Of a DNA stretch of 5,744 nucleotides, positions 1 to 5,744 are shown piece by piece. The notes beneath the pieces were generated by a model that was not told the DNA's origin, did no database searches, and saw only the letters and a list, made by a program, of their open reading frames with translations. Position 1 is the first letter of the stretch, and each line of letters begins with the position of its first letter. Origin of the DNA: Candidatus Izemoplasma sp. (GTDB taxonomy: Bacteria > Bacillota_I > Bacilli_A > Izemoplasmatales > Izemoplasmataceae); the NCBI GenBank assembly GCA_007117555.1, contig SKGI01000080.1, positions 1 through 5,744 of the forward strand, given 5' to 3'. Made by a program: the position numbers and the translations under genes.

Positions 1-485
1 AGTGAGGCATGATACAGTGCTTTAAGCACGTTAGGACGGAAGTAGTTCAACCAATTTTGAAAAGGGTTATGCATGAGTGGTTTGATGTGGTTGAATCGTT
101 TAGCTTCATCATGCATGAAACGATCATAGTGCTCGATTTCAGTTGGAAACAGTCGCTTCAGTTCTTCATGCATCAAATCGCGGTGTCGACTTGGTCTAAA
201 TGTTTTATCTTCAAACACCAAACTGTATAATGGGTCGATTGGGTGCACTTCAACAAAGTCTTCTAGTACGAACCCAGCCGTTGTGAATAAAGCATGCAAA
301 CTATCTAGATGCATCAAATAAGTAGGGCCAAGGTCGAAGCGGTACTGATCGAGCAAAACTGCCTGACTGCGTCCGCCCACGCAATCGTTCTTTTCAAATA
401 GTGTAACAGCATAACCGCGTGAGGCAAGCAACATGCCCGCCGCAAGTCCACCTGGTCCTGCGCCAACTATGGCAACTTTTTTCAT
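1..485 (-). CDS. Phytoene desaturase (CrtI/CrtN)-family FAD-dependent oxidoreductase, 3' end missing
   Basis: Translating the minus strand from the ATG at 485-483 gives 161 uninterrupted codons up to the window edge, so only the N-terminal third of a roughly 490-500 residue family is present. The start opens as [17 protein letters not shown], a Rossmann dinucleotide-binding motif GxGxxG at residues 8-13, with an acidic Glu31 at the end of the second strand (LFEK) to hold the FAD ribose and GGRS at 37-40. [10 protein letters not shown] (residues 49-58) matches the FDxGPT segment characteristic of carotenoid desaturases, and the DPLY sequence after it is also typical. A ribosome binding site GGAGG (complement of 493-497) sits 7 bases before the ATG and fixes the start. 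By family it would desaturate phytoene or 4,4'-diapophytoene in carotenoid synthesis, probably at the membrane. Other members of the family oxidise carotenoid ends or are retinol-saturase-like, so the exact substrate is open. It is transcribed away from the sugar operon and has no evident functional link to it. Confidence 0.88.
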   Translation of the reverse strand, partial: MKKVAIVGAGPGGLAAGMLLASRGYAVTLFEKNDCVGGRSQAVLLDQYRFDLGPTYLMHLDSLHALFTTAGFVLEDFVEVHPIDPLYSLVFEDKTFRPSRHRDLMHEELKRLFPTEIEHYDRFMHDEAKRFNHIKPLMHNPFQNWLNYFRPNVLKALYHAS

Positions 486-520
486 AAGAAAGCCTCCATA
501 CGCAAAGGATTGAATTTGTC

Positions 521-530
521 ATTCATGAAT
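521..530. promoter_or_regulatory. 10-base perfect palindrome upstream of the desaturase gene, possible operator
   Basis: ATTCATGAAT is a perfect palindrome 36 bases before the desaturase ATG. On the minus strand it falls between a consensus TTGACA (complement of 537-542) and a poor -10 candidate ACAAAT (complement of 514-519, spacer 17). If that promoter is real, the palindrome would lie in its spacer, a normal place for a repressor site. The poor -10 and the short, A/T-rich palindrome make chance a real possibility. Confidence 0.25.
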
Positions 531-630
531 CAATAGTGTCAACGCTGATCAACGTCTCGTAGCTTTTATGAATGATGCTTATAGTCTGTAGCCTAGTCAA
601 ATTAAATGACTGTCTCATTAAAGCTATCTA

Positions 631-663
631 AGCCAACTCATAGCCTACATGACTAAGTTGGCT
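631..663. repeat. 8-bp inverted repeat with 17-base spacer (candidate operator dyad or hairpin)
   Basis: AGCCAACT at 631-638 is the exact reverse complement of AGTTGGCT at 656-663, separated by 17 bases. A further CTAT (624-627) and ATAG (664-667) can pair outside it after a three-base bulge. No run of T follows on either strand, so it does not look like an intrinsic terminator. It overlaps the predicted start of the leftward promoter whose -10 is at 666-671, which favours a protein-binding dyad or a hairpin at the very 5' end of the desaturase message. Confidence 0.4.
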
Positions 664-665
664 AT

Positions 666-695
666 AGTATAGCATACATATTGATTGTATGGAAA
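666..695 (-). promoter_or_regulatory. Candidate extended -10 promoter driving the desaturase gene leftward
   Basis: Read on the minus strand, TGCTATACT (complement of 666-674) is an extended -10 with a 5/6 match to TATAAT. TTTCCA (complement of 690-695), 4/6 to TTGACA, lies 18 bases upstream. Transcription would start near 659 and leave a leader of about 175 bases before the ATG at 485. This is sequence matching only; the TTGACA nearer the gene (537-542) is an alternative. Confidence 0.45.
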
Positions 696-749
696 AACGA
701 AAAAGTCAGCGGTGTGGTTAGTGGTGTCATCAATAAAAAAAAGCAAAAT

Positions 750-763
750 ATAAAACGCTTTCA
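750..763 (+). promoter_or_regulatory. Cre-like / LacI-family operator element upstream of the -35
   Basis: ATAAAACGCTTTCA has the central CG and a perfect right half (CGCTTTCA) of the CcpA cre consensus TGAAAGCGCTTTCA, but a degenerate left half. It ends 7 bases before the -35 box. A CcpA site so close to the -35 could act in catabolite control. It also shares TAAAACG and a following TTT with the downstream tandem operators (10 of 14 positions match 816-829), so it may instead be a third, weaker site for the operon's own LacI-family repressor. Confidence 0.45.
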
Positions 764-770
764 AAAAGGG

Positions 771-798
771 TTGATTTTTTGTTTTTGTATGCTATAAT
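771..798 (+). promoter_or_regulatory. Sigma-A-type promoter of the sugar operon
   Basis: A -35 box TTGATT (771-776) and a perfect extended -10, TGCTATAAT (790-798, hexamer 793-798), are separated by 16 bases. The upstream stretch 732-768 is A-rich and may act as an UP element. The predicted transcription start is near 805, giving a leader of about 39 bases before the ribokinase ATG. The start falls inside the tandem operators, as expected for a repressor-controlled promoter. It is the only strong promoter seen ahead of the five packed genes. Confidence 0.8.
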
Positions 799-802
799 GT
801 GG

Positions 803-829
803 GTAAACCGATTTAGTAAAACGATTTAC
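803..829 (+). promoter_or_regulatory. Tandem LacI-family operators at the operon transcription start
   Basis: Two 14-base sites share the base at 816: GTAAACCGATTTAG (803-816) and GTAAAACGATTTAC (816-829). Both carry GTAAAnCGATTTA. The second is a near-perfect palindrome (6 of 7 pairs) around a central CG, the hallmark of LacI/GalR operators, where the hinge-helix leucine inserts at the CpG. Their centres are 13 bases apart and they cover the predicted start of transcription. The obvious ligand is the LacI-family protein encoded at 1745-2770, giving autoregulation; that assignment is inferred from proximity and site architecture. Confidence 0.7.
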
Positions 830-843
830 CAAGAGGTGAAGTC

Positions 844-1761
844 ATGCCGAACCTATTTGTACTGGGTAGTTTAAATATGGATTTAGTCATTGAGAGTAAG
901 CGATTACCTAAAGTTGGTGAAACACTTGAAGGTTTGCGATATTTTCAAAATCCTGGCGGAAAAGGCGGGAATCAAGCCGTTGCAGTGGCTAGATTAGGTG
1001 GCCGTGCAAAGATGGTAGGCGCTGTTGGTGATGATGCTTTTGGTGTTCAACTCAAACATGCGTTACTTGACTCTGGCGTGGATGCCTGCCGCGTAAAAAA
1101 AATCGCTGATAGTTCGACAGGTATTGCTGTCATCTTATTACACGAGGGGGACAATCGCATCATTTTACATGCTGGTGCGAATGCACACGTTGATCGAAGT
1201 GCGATCGATTCAATCCTTCAAGATGCGGATAAAGATGATTGGCTAATCATGCAGTTTGAAACGCCTATTTCAACTGTTAAATTAGCTTTGCAAGAAGCGA
1301 AAAGAGTTGGGGTGCGCATATTGCTTAATCCAGCCCCTGTTTGTCAAATTGATGCAGAATGGTATCCGCTTATGGATGTGCTTGTACTCAATCAAATTGA
1401 AGCGGAAGAATTGAGTCAACTATCATTTTCATCAAATGGGAAAGAAGCTGTACTCAATTACTTCATTGACCGTGGTGTTCAAACAGTGATTGTTACATTA
1501 GGAGCCCAAGGTTCGGTCGGTATGCAAGCTGGTGAGTTCACCGATATGCCAGCGATTAAAACGACAGTAGTCGATTCAACGGCTGCGGGCGATACGTATG
1601 TGGGGGCTATTGCAGTGTCGCTCTCTGAGGGGAAAACTTTAGAGGAGGCCATGTTATTTGCGACGCAAAGTGCCACCTTAGCAGTCGAGACATATGGTGC
1701 TCAGACAAGTATCCCAACGCATCAAGCGGTGAAGGAGCGGTTCAATGAAAATGACTATTAA
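844..1761 (+). CDS. rbsK: Ribokinase (PfkB family sugar kinase)
   Basis: This 305-residue protein, the usual length for the family, transfers phosphate from ATP to O5 of D-ribose in the cytoplasm, giving ribose 5-phosphate for the pentose phosphate pathway and nucleotide synthesis. The N-terminal strand GSLNMDLV (residues 8-15) is followed by the PfkB signature 1 region with the substrate-binding GGKGGNQAVAVARLGG at 38-53. NPAP at 162-165 is typical of ribokinases. TLGAQGS (218-224) belongs to the nucleotide-binding part, and DSTAAGDT (244-251) is signature 2, with Asp250 as the expected catalytic base and GAGD-like anion hole AAGD. The ATG at 844 is preceded by AGAGGTGA at 832-839. The gene is first in the operon and its last 17 bases overlap the repressor gene. 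Resemblance to ribokinase proper is better than to fructokinase or KDG kinase, but its transporter partners are not the classical ribose set, so another pentose or a ribosyl compound cannot be excluded. Confidence 0.88.
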   Translation: MPNLFVLGSLNMDLVIESKRLPKVGETLEGLRYFQNPGGKGGNQAVAVARLGGRAKMVGAVGDDAFGVQLKHALLDSGVDACRVKKIADSSTGIAVILLHEGDNRIILHAGANAHVDRSAIDSILQDADKDDWLIMQFETPISTVKLALQEAKRVGVRILLNPAPVCQIDAEWYPLMDVLVLNQIEAEELSQLSFSSNGKEAVLNYFIDRGVQTVIVTLGAQGSVGMQAGEFTDMPAIKTTVVDSTAAGDTYVGAIAVSLSEGKTLEEAMLFATQSATLAVETYGAQTSIPTHQAVKERFNENDY

Positions 1762-2770
1762 AGATATCGCGCGTGAAGCGAACGTTTCAGTGACGACCGT
1801 ATCGTTTGTTCTCAATGGTAAAGCTGAAAAAATATCTGCCGAAACGATTCGTAAAGTCAAGGCGATTGCTGATCGCAATAATTATGTTCCGAATGTTCAA
1901 GCTGTCGGCTTAGTGACTCGGAAAACGAAAACAATCGGTTTGATTATTCCCGATATAGAAAACATGTTCTTTTCTGCACTCGCAAAACACATCGAGACAG
2001 CGTTTCTCAGTCAAGGTTATAATATCTTTTTAATGAACACAAATGATATTTTAGCACGTGACCTTGAAAGTATTGAACTTCTTAATAACCGAAATGTTGA
2101 TGGGATCATCATTTCTTTATCAAAAGAAGCAACCCAAGGTAAAAATATGGATAAGATATATACGGCACTCAAAATGACTGAGACACCGTTTGTGATTGTA
2201 GACCGCGACATACCAAGAGACGATTGTGCAAAAGTGTTGAATGATGATGTCTTCGGTGGTTACTTAGCTACCAAACATTTGATTGATCGAGGTCATATGA
2301 ACATTGCGTGTATCACTGGCCCGATGACGGTCAGCTCTGCCGCTCAAAGATTACAAGGTTATCGTCAAGCGATTGAAGAGGCAGGTATCGCGTGGAATGA
2401 AGAACTAGTGCTCGAAGGAGATTACCAGTTTGAGAGCGGTTATAAACATGCAAGTACGCTACTGAAAAAAGACATTACTGCGATTTTTGCTTGCAATGAC
2501 TTGATGGCATATGGGGTTTATCGTGCATGTCTTGAAATTGACTATCGCGTCCCACAAGATATTTCATTAGTAGGGTTTGATGATTTGATGTTTTCATCGA
2601 TCCTCGAAGTCCCTTTGACATCTGTGAAGCAAAATGTAGTTGAGTTAAGCGAAAAGATCGTTGCAACAATGCTTGGTCAATTTAATGGTGAGCCCATTGA
2701 TATGCATCTTATGATTAAGCCGTCATTAACAGAACGGTCGAGTGTAGCCGATGCAAAGAGGAGCGTGTAA
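1745..2770 (+). CDS. LacI/GalR-family transcriptional repressor, likely autoregulator of the operon
   Basis: The 341-residue protein has the standard family layout. An N-terminal helix-turn-helix occupies about residues 4-24 (IKDIAREANVS, then TTVSFVLNG), a hinge helix about 49-58 with the intercalating Leu56, and a periplasmic-binding-protein-like effector domain from about residue 62 (TIGLIIPDIENMFF). Effector-domain landmarks include VDRD (152-155), NDD with GG (166-171), AAQRLQGY with Arg202, and VGFDD (276-280). This pattern most resembles RbsR/PurR-type members that bind ribose or purines. At position 54 the hinge has Val where Arg is common (usual ARxL, here AVGL), and Phe21 replaces the frequent Arg or His of the recognition region. 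The start at 1745 is favoured over the ATG at 1751 because GGAG (1734-1737) lies 7 bases before it. It probably binds the tandem sites at 803-829 and is released by a sugar ligand. RbsR would be a reasonable name, but the effector is unproven. Confidence 0.88.
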   Translation: MKMTIKDIAREANVSVTTVSFVLNGKAEKISAETIRKVKAIADRNNYVPNVQAVGLVTRKTKTIGLIIPDIENMFFSALAKHIETAFLSQGYNIFLMNTNDILARDLESIELLNNRNVDGIIISLSKEATQGKNMDKIYTALKMTETPFVIVDRDIPRDDCAKVLNDDVFGGYLATKHLIDRGHMNIACITGPMTVSSAAQRLQGYRQAIEEAGIAWNEELVLEGDYQFESGYKHASTLLKKDITAIFACNDLMAYGVYRACLEIDYRVPQDISLVGFDDLMFSSILEVPLTSVKQNVVELSEKIVATMLGQFNGEPIDMHLMIKPSLTERSSVADAKRSV

Positions 2771-2772
2771 CC

Positions 2773-3705
2773 ATGGTTGCCGGAACATCGAAGGCATACA
2801 AGATTACTAAAAACCGGCTTCAGTTACTGTTGATGGCATCTTTGGGCTTCCTGTTCTTGATTGTTTTTGCCTATATTCCTATGTTTGGGATTGTTCTTGC
2901 TTTCAAACAAGGTGACGGTTACTTGAATATTCTCGATGCCATGGTGAACAGTCCGTGGGCGGGCCTTGATAATTTTCGAGCCTTTTTAACCGATCGGGAC
3001 TTTTTGAATGTCATGCGAAACACGATCGGATTAAACTTGTTGCAACTAGCGATTAACTTCCCCGCACCGATTATCTTTGCCCTGTTAATCAACGAAATTC
3101 GTGCAAAAGGTTTTAGACGTCGCGTTCAAACTGTCGCCAATTTCCCGCATTTCCTATCTTGGGTCATCTTCGGAGGCATTATCTTGATGTTACTCAACAT
3201 GGACACGGGTGTTGTCAATGCAGCGCTTATCCGCTTAGGTTTTGTTGATGAAGCCGTAAACTTTGGTGAGGCACGGTATTTTTGGGGGACGATTATTATC
3301 ACATCATTGATGAAGGGGATTGGTTGGGGCTCGCTAATTTACGTAGCCGCAATTAGTGGTATTGATCCAACGCTTTACGAAGCTGCTGAAATTGATGGGG
3401 CCAATCGATTCCAAAAAATGCGTCACATTACCATTCCTTCAATTGCAGGAACGATTACACTCTTCTTTATTCTTTCAGTAAGTAATTTGCTCAGCAACGG
3501 CTTTGAACATATTTGGGTATTCCAAAATCAAATCAACTTGAGCCGAAGTGAAGTAATTGACACCTATGTTTATAAGCATGGTATTATCGGTTTGCGCTAT
3601 TCATACACCACAGCAGTCGGTCTATTTAAGTCGATTGTTGCCTTCATTTTGTTACTTTCGGGTCACTATACGAGCAAGCGCCTCACTGGACGGGGGGTTT
3701 TCTAA
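2773..3705 (+). CDS. ABC transporter permease, LplB/YteP type (carbohydrate uptake)
   Basis: This 310-residue integral membrane protein has about six hydrophobic segments (near residues 18-42, 84-106, 127-142, 169-194, 224-241 and 280-296). The cytoplasmic EAA loop, YEAAEIDGA starting at 202-210 and ending with IP at 221-222, is the coupling site for an ABC ATPase. The motif SEVIDTYVYKHGI, the following TTAVGLFKS and the C-terminal TGRGVF are characteristic of the LplB branch (COG4209), which imports oligosaccharides or polysaccharide fragments, e.g. YteP-like rhamnogalacturonan and LplB systems of Bacillus and Paenibacillus. It begins 2 bases after the repressor stop, with AGAGGAG at 2757-2763 placed 9 bases before the ATG, and its stop overlaps the next start (TAATG). 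It should pair with the 3705-4619 product as the heterodimeric channel. No ATPase gene is visible. Confidence 0.9.
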   Translation: MVAGTSKAYKITKNRLQLLLMASLGFLFLIVFAYIPMFGIVLAFKQGDGYLNILDAMVNSPWAGLDNFRAFLTDRDFLNVMRNTIGLNLLQLAINFPAPIIFALLINEIRAKGFRRRVQTVANFPHFLSWVIFGGIILMLLNMDTGVVNAALIRLGFVDEAVNFGEARYFWGTIIITSLMKGIGWGSLIYVAAISGIDPTLYEAAEIDGANRFQKMRHITIPSIAGTITLFFILSVSNLLSNGFEHIWVFQNQINLSRSEVIDTYVYKHGIIGLRYSYTTAVGLFKSIVAFILLLSGHYTSKRLTGRGVF

Positions 3706-4619
3706 TGAATCGTATGGGAAAAATGAAACGAGAAGTTGGTTTTACGGGTCGAAAACACCGTAACAACTGGTTTGATTATTTGAATTATACGTTAATGATA
3801 CTCATGGTCATTATTACAATTTATCCGCTTGTTTATGTATTAGCGGGTTCGTTCAATGAAGGCATTGATTATGTGCGCGGTGGTATTTATTTCTTTCCAC
3901 GTGTTTTCACAACTGATAACTATGTTGTCGTCTTGAATGATCCTCGTTTGTGGCGCGGTTACTTTATTACCGTTTCAAGAACGGTAATAGGTACAACATC
4001 GGCCTTGCTATTTACATCGATGGTCGCTTATGCGATGTCGCGTAAAGATTTATTCTTCCGGCGGTTTTTCTACTGGGTTAGTATATTCACGATGTTTTTT
4101 GGTGGCGGGCTCATTCCATTTTTCTTAGTCATCAACATGATTGGCTTATATAACACGTTTTGGGTTTACATTATTCCTGGACTCTACTCAGTGTTCAATA
4201 TGTTAGTCTTTATCAGTTTCTTTCGGACAATTCCTGAAGATTTGCATGAAGCAGCCATCATGGATGGCGCTTCTGAGTTCAAAATTTACCGTATGATTAT
4301 TTTACCGTTATCTAAACCAGTCCTATCGATTATCGGTTTATGGATTGCGGTAGGTCACTGGAATGCCTTTCTAGATGCCATGATTTTCACAGTCGATGAA
4401 AACTTACAAACGTTACAATATTACTTGATGAAAGTCGTGCGCGAATCAACGATGCCAGCAGAGGGTGTACCGTTGCCACCTGAAATATTAAATACTATCT
4501 CACCAGAAACAGTTACCCTCGCAGCCATTATTGTAAGTGTTATCCCAGTTATGATTTTTTATCCGTTCATTCACCGACTGGCAACGCAAGGTGTTGTCAT
4601 CGGTTCACTTAAAGGTTAA
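3705..4619 (+). CDS. ABC transporter permease, YtcP/LplC type (carbohydrate uptake)
   Basis: The second channel subunit has 304 residues and belongs to the MalG-like branch (COG0395). After a basic N-terminal tail (residues 1-20) the first membrane helix lies at about 28-47, followed by the typical SFN extracellular turn. The EAA loop reads HEAAIMDGA (181-189), then ILPLSKP, and the C-terminus GVVIGSLKG closely fits the GxxIGxxKG ending of YtcP/LplC proteins. Five further hydrophobic stretches are present. The start overlaps the upstream stop by one base (TAATG), so translation is probably coupled; the local ribosome binding site is only a G-run at 3692-3697. ATGs at residues 4 and 7 are weaker alternatives. 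Together with the LplB-type partner and the lipoprotein it forms an importer of the CUT1 class, expected to need a separate ATPase. Confidence 0.9.
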   Translation: MNRMGKMKREVGFTGRKHRNNWFDYLNYTLMILMVIITIYPLVYVLAGSFNEGIDYVRGGIYFFPRVFTTDNYVVVLNDPRLWRGYFITVSRTVIGTTSALLFTSMVAYAMSRKDLFFRRFFYWVSIFTMFFGGGLIPFFLVINMIGLYNTFWVYIIPGLYSVFNMLVFISFFRTIPEDLHEAAIMDGASEFKIYRMIILPLSKPVLSIIGLWIAVGHWNAFLDAMIFTVDENLQTLQYYLMKVVRESTMPAEGVPLPPEILNTISPETVTLAAIIVSVIPVMIFYPFIHRLATQGVVIGSLKG

Positions 4620-4633
4620 TAGGAGGTCTCATC

Positions 4634-5744
4634 ATGAAACGATTTGCATTGCTCTTAACAAGTATTACTCTGACCTTTGTCTTATCAGCATGTTTCTTGT
4701 TTGATACAGGCGGCGGCGGTGAAGTCATTTTGCCTGATTTCCCACCCACACCTGATGATGGGGTCAACTCGTGGGAACACGATAATGAACCATTTGAGTT
4801 TACGTGGTTTGTGAACTCTTCATGGTTTGCTTGGAACACGAACGGCACCGACGTCGTCAGTCGTATTCTTGAAGAGAAAACCGGTGCTAGAATTCGCTTC
4901 ATTACACCCGTTACAGATGATGGTCAGTTGCTGTCAACGATGATTGCAGGAAATCAATTACCTGATGTTGTTAGTATCCAGGCTTGGTATCCTCAAGTGT
5001 CACAATTAGCGAATCAAGGCTATATTTATCCTCTCGATGACTTGATTGATCGTTGGGCACCGACCTTTAGAAACCGTATCCAACAAGATGTTTGGGATTG
5101 GTTCCAAATGGGCGATGGCAAAACGTATGGTACACCAAACTTTGCCTACTCAAGCGACTATCTTGAACCAGGTGAACAATTGATGCCAAATGGCGCCATT
5201 CTTGTTCGTGAAGACTGGTATTACGAAGTCGAAGACGCTGGCATTGACATGACAACACCAAGCGGCTTTCTTGAAGGTGTCCAGTATATCCGCAATAAAT
5301 ATAGTCAAGCGATCGGTGTGCAATTTGACACCTTTGACTCTGAAGGTAACCGCTCACTACAATGGTTATCACAGTATTTTGCGGTACCTTTTGAACAAGA
5401 AGACGGTAGTTATCAACTTCCATGGACCCATCCGCGATATCTCGATATGCTTGAGTTTGTGAATACATTGTATCGCGAAGGACATTTGCGCGATGCGAAC
5501 TTTAGTGCAAATCGAACGCAAGTAAGAACGACGCTCGCAAGTGGCAATGTCTTTGTGTCCATGGTCACACCGCAAGACTACAACCAAGCTTTTTTAAGCA
5601 ATTATACGAACGGCATTCGTTATATCCCGCTCGTCTTGCGTCATGAAGATGGTGCGGCACCTGTCCTTCAAGATATTCGTGGCATGGGTTTCTTGCTTTC
5701 TATGATAACTACTAACGCAGAACGTCCCGATAAAATCATCCGAG
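4634..5744 (+). CDS. Extracellular solute-binding lipoprotein of the carbohydrate ABC transporter, 3' end missing
   Basis: The frame opens at ATG 4634, 7 bases after a perfect AGGAGG (4621-4626) and 14 bases after the upstream stop, and stays open for 370 codons to the window edge. Residues 1-20 form a lipoprotein signal: basic KR, a hydrophobic core, and the lipobox LSAC with Cys20 as the lipidated residue. A short glycine run (26-29) and a Pro/Asp-rich linker (to about residue 43) tether the binding domain to the membrane. The following sequence, with ILEEKTGARIRF, GNQLPDVVS and the Tyr/Trp-rich segment that follows, resembles the large LipO/LplA/YtcQ-like family 1 binding proteins (COG1653), usually about 500-560 residues, so roughly a third is missing. 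It would capture the sugar outside the cell and deliver it to the two permeases. The many exposed aromatic residues suit stacking against sugar rings. The ligand cannot be read from the sequence. Confidence 0.88.
   Translation, partial: MKRFALLLTSITLTFVLSACFLFDTGGGGEVILPDFPPTPDDGVNSWEHDNEPFEFTWFVNSSWFAWNTNGTDVVSRILEEKTGARIRFITPVTDDGQLLSTMIAGNQLPDVVSIQAWYPQVSQLANQGYIYPLDDLIDRWAPTFRNRIQQDVWDWFQMGDGKTYGTPNFAYSSDYLEPGEQLMPNGAILVREDWYYEVEDAGIDMTTPSGFLEGVQYIRNKYSQAIGVQFDTFDSEGNRSLQWLSQYFAVPFEQEDGSYQLPWTHPRYLDMLEFVNTLYREGHLRDANFSANRTQVRTTLASGNVFVSMVTPQDYNQAFLSNYTNGIRYIPLVLRHEDGAAPVLQDIRGMGFLLSMITTNAERPDKIIR

Larger units (their letters stand above)
486..843. other. Divergent intergenic regulatory region (358 bases, no gene)
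   Basis: No convincing coding frame lies here on either strand. The right part holds the sugar-operon promoter, its tandem operators and a cre-like element. The middle holds a candidate extended -10 promoter for the leftward desaturase gene and an 8-bp inverted repeat. The left part holds a TTGACA-like box and a 10-base palindrome close to the desaturase start. A run of short AGTC/GACT and TAGCCTA repeats fills 582-655. The region is A/T-rich, particularly 731-790, as expected of promoter DNA. Confidence 0.75.

Noticed and set aside
9..230. 73-codon open frame on the plus strand
   Set aside because: It is antisense to the desaturase gene, whose minus-strand translation gives a clear FAD-binding protein with conserved motifs.
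631..663. Intrinsic terminator
   Set aside because: The hairpin has a long 17-base loop, only 8 pairs and no T-run on either strand, and both flanking genes are transcribed away from it.
486..843. Small RNA, tRNA, riboswitch, CRISPR array or mobile-element ends
   Set aside because: No tRNA-like arms, regular repeat-spacer pattern, terminator-bounded transcript or terminal inverted repeats with target duplications could be seen; the short repeats present are better explained as regulatory sites.
1741..1761. Frameshift or gene fusion between ribokinase and repressor
   Set aside because: The 17-base overlap has a proper ribosome binding site and start for the second gene, and both proteins have full family length, so this is ordinary translational coupling.
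4609..4902. 97-codon open frame on the minus strand across the lipoprotein start
   Set aside because: It is antisense to the ribosome binding site and lipoprotein signal sequence of the plus-strand gene, with no start signal of note and a low-complexity proline run mirrored from the glycine/proline linker.
5067..5468. 133-codon open frame on the minus strand
   Set aside because: It lies wholly inside the solute-binding lipoprotein gene, has no recognisable protein features, and the plus-strand frame has a signal peptide and family-like sequence throughout.

Overview
The window looks like an ordinary carbohydrate-uptake locus from a Gram-positive, low-to-moderate GC bacterium (Bacillota). The pointers are strong AGGAGG-type ribosome binding sites before most genes, a near-consensus extended -10 promoter, a LacI/CcpA-style operator region, a lipoprotein solute-binding component, and LplB/YtcP-type permeases typical of Bacillales. 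A carotenoid desaturase-like gene next door would fit a pigmented member such as Exiguobacterium, but the genus is a guess.

Layout: positions 1-485 hold, on the minus strand, the 5' part of an FAD-dependent phytoene-desaturase-family gene that runs off the left edge. Positions 486-843 are a 358-base divergent intergenic region with outward promoters. The rightward promoter (771-798) carries two tandem LacI-type operators at the predicted transcription start and a cre-like element just upstream of the -35. From 844 to the right edge, five genes on the plus strand are packed as one operon: ribokinase (844-1761), LacI-family repressor (1745-2770), LplB-type permease (2773-3705), YtcP/LplC-type permease (3705-4619) and a lipoprotein solute-binding protein (4634 to the edge, incomplete).

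How the parts fit: the lipoprotein would capture a sugar outside the membrane, the two permeases would form the channel, and the kinase would phosphorylate the sugar or a product of it. The LacI-family protein most likely represses its own operon through the tandem operators until an inducer is present. No ABC ATPase is visible; it may lie downstream or be a shared MsmX-type ATPase encoded elsewhere, as is usual for this transporter class. The oddest point is the pairing of a ribokinase with an oligosaccharide-type transporter rather than the usual RbsABC/RbsD set, which leaves the true substrate open.

I found no clear sign of a previously undescribed system, mobile element, CRISPR array or structural RNA. 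The more interesting material is regulatory and lies in 486-843.
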